NCBI GenBank assembly: GCA_012931725.1
Contig: CM022945.1
Span: 18,648,580 to 18,712,579, forward strand
DNA length: 64,000 bases
Direction: 5' to 3'
Source: Litsea cubeba
Taxonomy: Eukaryota > Streptophyta > Magnoliopsida > Laurales > Lauraceae
Part shown: in pieces, positions 58,523 to 64,000 of the stretch
How the letters are laid out: each line of letters starts with the position of its first letter
Position numbering within the stretch: the first letter of the stretch is position 1
Translations under genes and position numbers: made by a program
Notes under the pieces: model-generated
Database searches by the model: none
The model's input: only the letters and a program-made list of their open reading frames with translations
Told to the model about the DNA's origin: nothing

Positions 58523-59700
58523 GATTTTACAGGAAAATATCCAGTATAGGGACGTTGCACGAAAAGATTTCCCGTTGTTGGGGCCTTACCAAAGGGTTCT
58601 GTCATCCCTTTTTTTTTTTTTTTTTTACTTTGACTAGGGCGACGCTAGCGTCACTTGTCTCAAATTGGGGTGACGTCAGCGTCGCTCCTCCTTTCTTATG
58701 AAAGGTTTTGGGACCATGGTGGAAAGCAGTCTTGTGGGACCCACTGATCCACCTGATCATAGATGGTCAGGGGATGGTGTTGTAGATCAGATCTGATGCT
58801 GTTTGGTTAGATAGATAATGGAGTGATGGAGAGAGTGGTAGTATAGAGAGATGGTATTGGTGTCGGAGAAGATGGGATCACTTTGTTGTTGTTTGGTTAA
58901 GAGGGATACAGAGATATGATGATGGTAGAGATGGCTAAGGGAGAAGATGAAAGATGTGTTGGGTTTGATAGGTCGTGCAAGTGATGGCTGGTATATGGAG
59001 ATGAGATGAGAAAGGTGAAGATTGATGAAGTGGAGATAATGATATGATGAAGTTGTGATGATGTTGTATGGCTGGGTTTGTAATGAGATATCCTGTGGGA
59101 CTTGATGAGATAAAGGTGAAGTGAGGAGAGACCAGTTCATAAAGGATGAAGGTGGGTCTCTATTTTGCAGGTTTGGATGAAGTGAAGAAAAGGATGACAG
59201 GGTGTAGGCAAAGTGGGTTTGGATGTTGCTGTGATGACGTCTAATGGAGGTGGGAGGGGTGATGTGCTCGCTACGATGAGGTGCGGGTCTACTATGCTTG
59301 GTTTGTGGGGTCATCGCAGATGGTGGCCTAGTCATAAGGAAGTGGAGTTGTTTATCGTGGTGAAGGTGGTATACGAGGTGGGGAGATGGAGATTGAGGGG
59401 AAAGAGATGTAGGTGACGGGCTCTGCGTTGGGATGAGATGGATCGAGATTAGGGCTACCATGGTAGTCCATCTAGGCCCAGCCAGATGGCTAGTCTTGAT
59501 CTATGATCAGGTGGATCAGTGGGTCCCACAAAACTGCCTTCCACATTGGTTCCAAAATTTTTCATGAGTGACGCTAGCGTCATCCCAGTCAGAATAAGAA
59601 AAAAAAATGAAAATAAGATGAATGAACCCTTTCGTAAGGCCCCAACTACGGAAAATCTTTTCGTGCAACGGCCATATACCGGGAATTTTCCGGTAAAATC
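58523..59700. mobile_element. Non-autonomous Mutator-like element with long inverted ends
   Basis: The ends GATTTTAC(A/C)GGAAAAT are inverted. About 200-250 bases on each side pair: GTTGCACGAAAAGATTT, TTGGGGCCTTAC, GACGCTAGCGTCA and GTGGGACCCACTGATCCACC occur at 58552-58770 and, inverted, at 59490-59670. Long inverted ends of this sort fit Mutator-like elements. The interior is T/G/A-rich with GATG-type repetition. The 224-codon minus frame inside (59461-58787, Ser/His/Pro-rich) shows no transposase features. No matching 9-bp duplication was found. Confidence 0.7.
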
Positions 59701-61700
59701 TTTGCTATTATTTTTGAAGATAAACTAACAAGTTAAGCTGAACAAATGACTTGAAGATGAGGGCCCATTATTTTCAAGGGTGCTGGGTCCCAGTACTACA
59801 CCTAAAATAATAGATGGGGAATGCCTCTACCATCGTTACACCCGGCGGCGTTGCCAGTCAGGCAGTCACTAATCAATTTGAAATTTAGAATACAAGAAAT
59901 CGAATTGTCTATCAATATTACCCAAGTGCTAATGCTCAGTGGGGCCTTTGATACAAAAGACCATCATATTATATACTTAACAGTGGGACCCCCTCTTTGA
60001 TTAAAAAGGTCCATCGAGCTGGCAGGGCTCATCATAGTGATATCTCATATGTCAATCTTGTGGCAATGGAGTGCTAATTTAATGACATTTTTTATTCATT
60101 ATCACCTCTCCTTACATGTGCCAACAATTCCAGCTCATTTTAACATGTATCTAATCACCGGGCCTGAGGAGTAGTGAAGTAAAATAAAGTGGATTTCACG
60201 TGAAGATTGAAGTAGAAGATAAGTATGTAGAAGTTAAATTAGAGTACTTCACTTAACTCTATTTAGATATTTATTGTGAAATTAAGGTTTTTAGTAGAAT
60301 CCAATTTTACTCAAGAAAATGAAAGTATTTAAGGTTGAATTGAAATGAAGTATATGTCGCTGAGAACTTACTTTATCTATCGGGCTAGACTCATCCAAAC
60401 AAGATATAGTTGAAATTTTAGATTGTTGGGGCCCATTTAACTTCACTCTACTTTATTTTTTGCCTATCCAAACAGGCCCAATATTGAAAAGGGAAATTGA
60501 ATCATGCTTGTAGACTCATGGCACACATGTTGTGCTGCGATCTACACAGTCGATCATGATCCCACCAACGGTCATAACTGCTGTATCAATGAGAATTATC
60601 ACCTAATTAATAAGGTTTGTTTTCTTTGGCGTGCTCTATCGACAGTGGGGCACTGGATTGGGTCTGCTTGGATTGAGTTGTGCATTTGGGCACAATTGCA
60701 ATGAGCTTGCTAGCCGCTGCATATCCTGTACGTGATAATCCATTGTGATAAAAAGAGCATGCAGTACTGTTATTACTCCTTTAAATTTTATTGGCTATTG
60801 ATGAACTCTGCCTTTGGATTTTTTTGGCGAAGTGGAGGAAGTGGAGAGTAATCAATCTCCTTGTACCTACCAGGACATGAAGAGACTCAGCCCGTCTAGG
60901 AAGGATTCTCATGTCCATGGCCAACTGCCTTTGCAGGGAGACATTTTATTTTCTATAGATGAGGTTTTGTATTGGTTTTTAGTGAAACCACGTGCAATCG
61001 TTTATGATGATTTGACAAACCATGTGTTAAAAAACACAAAAAGAAACCAACATTAAAGGATGTTAGCAATGATGTGCTGAGCTGGGACCCCATTATACGA
61101 TCAGTATCTCCTGTGTGGGATCATGATTTTCAAAATCTGATATCAAAACACGATTTTGAAATTTGAACATTGTATCAGTCAATGCCAAAACCTGTACGTT
61201 CATGGTTTTAAAATCTGCTGTTAATCAATTTGCGACTGAATACTGATTCTTCAATTTCTATCAGTGGTTCTTTCCCTATAAGAACGGATTTAGAATGTTC
61301 AGAAAATAAAATGTTTTCGAATCTTCATTTGAATGAAAAACCAAATAATGTTCAGAGAGAATATTTGGCTACTCTTTATGATCTTCATCTTTTATCTCTT
61401 CCTTTTTAAGGACTCTCATAAATAAAAAGCCCTAAAACTCCTTCAAGTTCTGTAAGTTTGATGATGCCAAAAGTAGGTTTTCGGACACCACCGGTCAAGT
61501 AATAAATGCTAGGTGAGAATGTAGCAAATAAATGAGAGAGAGAGGGAATTTATAGTGGTTCGGTCTGTATGACCTACGTCCACTTTGAATATGGTGATCT
61601 TTGATTGATAAGGTGATTACAAGCGAGAGAGAGAGGTGAGTAAGAGTTTTTTCATTGCCCCTCAAGTGATGAGGAGACCTTGAATTTATACACTTCCCCA
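59701..61700. other. Intergenic
   Basis: No gene supported. 61450-61700 has LTR-leader style wording (a GAGAGAGAG tract and TTTATAGTGGTTCGG) that may belong to the element containing the frame at 62373. Confidence 0.4.
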
Positions 61701-61741
61701 GCAGATGGGATTCAAAAATAAAGTAACGTCTCTCTGGAGCC

Positions 61742-61900
61742 TGGAGCTTCAGACGTGTCCTCGAGGAACGAGCAAGGCGGAGGGCTTGCAGCGCAACGTC
61801 TCTCAGAGCCTGGAGCCTCAGACGTGTCCTCGAAGAGCGGCCTCAGACGTGTCCTCGAAGAGCGGCCTCAGACGTGTCCTCGAAGAGCGAGCAAGGTGGA
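61742..61900. repeat. 25-bp tandem repeat, three exact units plus a relative
   Basis: CCTCAGACGTGTCCTCGAAG, AGCGG repeats from 61816, 61841 and 61866. A diverged relative (CTTCAGACGTGTCCTCGAGG) stands at 61747, inside a larger 70-bp near-duplicate. It lies in the leader before the open frame at 62373. Confidence 0.88.
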
Positions 61901-62372
61901 GGGCAGGTGAGAGATTCTTCGCGAGAATTGGTAAGAACGGGTGAGGGGAGGACTTCGTTGTGATGACTCGGAGGCCTTGACGTGACGAGGCTTCCTTCAA
62001 CTCCTTTCGAATATCCGCTGAGCTAAACTGGCTCAACCCATGACCTTGGACGGACCGGGTTGTCTGGACCTGACCCTTTACCGCAATCCGGGTTGGGCCT
62101 GACCCATCATTTGCCCCTCAAAGTCCCGCGTTCGAAAATATTTGAAAGTGGGGCTTTCTGTGCATCCAACTCTCTTCTTCCTGAAAAATCTTTCTTTTTT
62201 CTTGGTTGTAACTCTGTCTATCTGTTAGTTCCTCTAGATATGTATCTCGGAGAGTCCTCCCGGCTTGGGCTACTCTTCTTTGAAAACTCAAGCTATAAAA
62301 TAAACCCTAGAGTAGTCTTTCTTCAAAAGAAAGAAACTAGCCTCTGTCCAAAAACCATTGGGAGAGAAAAAG

Positions 62373-64000
62373 ATGGAGACAGGCAGCAAAAGAGGCGACG
62401 GCGCGAGCGATGGGACGGCGAGCGCCCGCCAGGCGCTGCTGGGCGGCGAAGGCGGCACGGCGGCGCTGGGCGCCGCAGGGGGCGCCCAGCCCGCGGGCGT
62501 CGCGGCAGCGGGCGCCGCAGGCAGGGGCGCCGCGGCAGCGGGCGAGGAAGGCAGGGGCGCCGCGGCAGCAGGCGCCGCAGGCAGGGGCGCCGCGGCCCTG
62601 GGCGCCGCAGGCAGGGGCGTCGCGGCGAGGGCGGCAGCAGGCGCCGCAGGCAGGGGCGTCGCGGCCCCGGGCGCCGCAGGCGAGGGCGTGGGCGGCGAGG
62701 CCCCGGGCGCCGCAGGCGAGGGCGGCGCAGGCGTGGGCGGCGCAGGCGTGGGCGGCGAGCTCTCGGGCGCCGCAGGCGAGGGCGCCGCGGGCGAGGAAGG
62801 CAGGGGTGCCGCGGCAGCAGGCGCCGCAGGCAGGGGCGTCGCGGCCCCGGGCGCCGCAGGCGAGGGCGGCGCAGGCGTGGGCGGCGAGGTCTCGGGCGCC
62901 GCAGGCGCGGGCGGCGCGGCCCCGGGCGCCGCAGGCGAGGGCGCCGCGGGCGACGGCAGCGCAGGTGTGGACAGCGAGGCCCCGGGCGCCGCAGGCGCGG
63001 GCGGCGCGGCCCCGGGCGCCGCAGGCGCGGGCGCCGCGGGCGAGGGCGCCGCAGGCGGGGGCGGCGTGGTCCCGGGCGGCGCGGCAGGGGCGCCGGGCGT
63101 CGCAGGCGTGGGCGCCATGGTCCCGGGCGGCGCGGCATTGGGCGCCAGGGCGTCGGGCGCCGCGGGGGGAGGCGCATGTGGTTTTGCAGGCATTAGAGGC
63201 TCAGGCGGTTTCGCAGCAGCTGGCGCCTCAGGTGGCGCCCCGTCCTTCGGCATCTCGGCTAGGGAAGAGACAATAGTGGGGGGAGGTCATGCCGAGGGTA
63301 ATCCTTCTTCAGACACGCTGGGCAAGTTGCGTCCGCGTTCTAAAGGAAAAATGGTACGCGATGATGATAGATCTAAGGTAATTACCATTTGTACCACAGT
63401 CAGCAATGATGATATTTCCAGTTTCATCACTCTTTATCATATTCCTTCCACCGTGATCTGTCGCCGGGCCAAAATTGATGAGCCAGCTTGTGATGACGCA
63501 TCGGGTGACATTGTTATTTATGAGGACATGCTTGAAGCTGGGCTGAGATTCCCTATGCCCCCCTCCGTCTGTCGAATTCTTCATTACTTCTCCCTGACTC
63601 CGGGGAGATTAGTACCCAATGGATGGAGGATCATGCTGGGTTTTCTCGAGCTTTGGAGGAGAACGCATAACGAGGAGGCATCTCCCCTGGAGCTCCATGC
63701 TGCCTATAGTTTATTCGAATCTCCGGCTCCTAACAGGGGATGGTATTATTTCACCCCCAAGGGCAAGGGCGGCAGACTGCTCACGGGACTGCGCTCTAAC
63801 TGCCACAGCTGGAAATTTCGTTTCTTCTTTGTTGGTGGCGAGTGGGCCTCAGAGGCAGACAGGGCTCTGGTGCCCCAACAGTGGATCGACGTCAAAAGAC
63901 CTGGTACGCCACTCATTATCATCTCCTCATTATTCATTTGCATTCATATGCCTATCATTTTATTTGTTCATTCTCTTTTTTATATAGAGTCACCTGTGCT
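62373..64000 (+). CDS. Transposon-type protein with Transposase_28-like domain (runs off window)
   Basis: From ATG 62373 (METGSKRGDGASDGT) the frame has no stop to the window end. Residues about 15-270 are Ala/Gly-rich repeats (GAAGRGAAA, PGAAGEGGA) from the GC-rich minisatellite. Then come an acidic-basic linker and, from about 63360, non-repetitive sequence including LRFPMPPSVCRILHYFSLTP, GRLVPNGWRIMLGF, RGWYYFTPKGK and SWKFRFFFVGGEW. This resembles the plant putative gypsy-type transposon family (Pfam Transposase_28), which contains Gag-like proteins. A likely donor (CCTG/GTACGCC) at 63904 and an acceptor (TATATAG) at 63986 suggest the frame is spliced. Assignment by memory of the family, hence moderate. 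Confidence 0.62.
   Translation, partial: METGSKRGDGASDGTASARQALLGGEGGTAALGAAGGAQPAGVAAAGAAGRGAAAAGEEGRGAAAAGAAGRGAAALGAAGRGVAARAAAGAAGRGVAAPGAAGEGVGGEAPGAAGEGGAGVGGAGVGGELSGAAGEGAAGEEGRGAAAAGAAGRGVAAPGAAGEGGAGVGGEVSGAAGAGGAAPGAAGEGAAGDGSAGVDSEAPGAAGAGGAAPGAAGAGAAGEGAAGGGGVVPGGAAGAPGVAGVGAMVPGGAALGARASGAAGGGACGFAGIRGSGGFAAAGASGGAPSFGISAREETIVGGGHAEGNPSSDTLGKLRPRSKGKMVRDDDRSKVITICTTVSNDDISSFITLYHIPSTVICRRAKIDEPACDDASGDIVIYEDMLEAGLRFPMPPSVCRILHYFSLTPGRLVPNGWRIMLGFLELWRRTHNEEASPLELHAAYSLFESPAPNRGWYYFTPKGKGGRLLTGLRSNCHSWKFRFFFVGGEWASEADRALVPQQWIDVKRPGTPLIIISSLFICIHMPIILFVHSLFYIESPV
62400..63180. repeat. GC-rich minisatellite (GGCGCCGCAGGC units)
   Basis: Units such as GGGCGCCGCAGGCAGGGGCG, and variants with GCGAGGGC, repeat through about 780 bp in multiples of three. 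All plus frames and several minus frames are therefore open (Arg-rich, Ala/Gly-rich or Pro/Ala-rich). Only the frame from 62373 continues into non-repetitive, conserved-looking sequence. Local GC content is far above the rest of the window. Confidence 0.92.

Noticed and set aside
58787..59461. 224-codon Ser/His/Pro-rich frame inside the Mutator-like element
   Set aside because: The composition follows the GATG-type repeat and there are no transposase motifs.
62060..63276. Arg-rich, Pro-rich and Ala-rich frames on both strands over the GC minisatellite
   Set aside because: They are open because the unit is a multiple of three. Only the frame from 62373 leads into non-repetitive sequence with conserved-looking motifs.
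1..64000. CRISPR arrays, operons, rRNA and canonical tRNA genes
   Set aside because: None seen. The genome is eukaryotic, and the tRNA-like boxes found belong to SINE-type elements without a full cloverleaf.

Overview
This window is nuclear DNA of a flowering plant. The evidence is plant-only gene families (plasma-membrane H+-ATPase, CSLC glucan synthase, HD-ZIP IV, GAUT), long AT-rich introns with GT/AG borders, and plant-type Copia, CACTA, hAT, Mutator-like and SINE elements. Nothing seen identifies the species. The gene density and intron sizes fit a large, repeat-rich genome.

Layout. 1-314: last exon of a proline iminopeptidase-like gene (+). 315-11030: repeat-rich intergenic DNA with a hAT-type element (1078-2005), several tandem and dispersed repeats, and a possible proline-rich membrane protein gene on the minus strand (7772-6999). 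11031-18772: a complete non-autonomous CACTA transposon (CACTACAAGAA ends, CTA target duplication, GC-rich subterminal repeats). It carries pieces of at least four recognisable host genes plus one unidentified gene, all on the minus strand. 19419-20001: two exon-like pieces of an unidentified minus-strand gene. 20711-26209: a full-length Copia retrotransposon with near-identical 390-bp LTRs, a TTGCG duplication, and a gag-pol broken by one frameshift at a run of seven G. 26215-31900: intergenic repeats.

The gene core is 32135-48541. A P-type plasma-membrane H+-ATPase gene (+, 15 exons, first exon 3.6 kb upstream of the second) lies tail to tail with a complete CSLC gene (-, 5 exons), the xyloglucan backbone synthase family. 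The ATPase keeps every core catalytic motif I could check. However, its reading frame stops about 60 residues early, so it lacks most of the C-terminal autoinhibitory domain and the 14-3-3 binding threonine, and it has substitutions in several otherwise conserved motifs. Its first intron contains a hAT element, a Mutator-type MITE, two SINEs and a further hAT-like element. Wall acidification by H+-ATPases and xyloglucan synthesis both serve cell expansion, but functional coupling of these neighbours is only an inference.

48800-64000: mostly intergenic, with a Mutator-like element having long inverted ends (58523-59700), a SINE and a MITE. At the right edge a reading frame starting at 62373 stays open to the window end. 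It has an Ala/Gly-rich repeat encoded by a GC-rich minisatellite, followed by a conserved-looking domain of the plant gypsy-type transposon family (Transposase_28).
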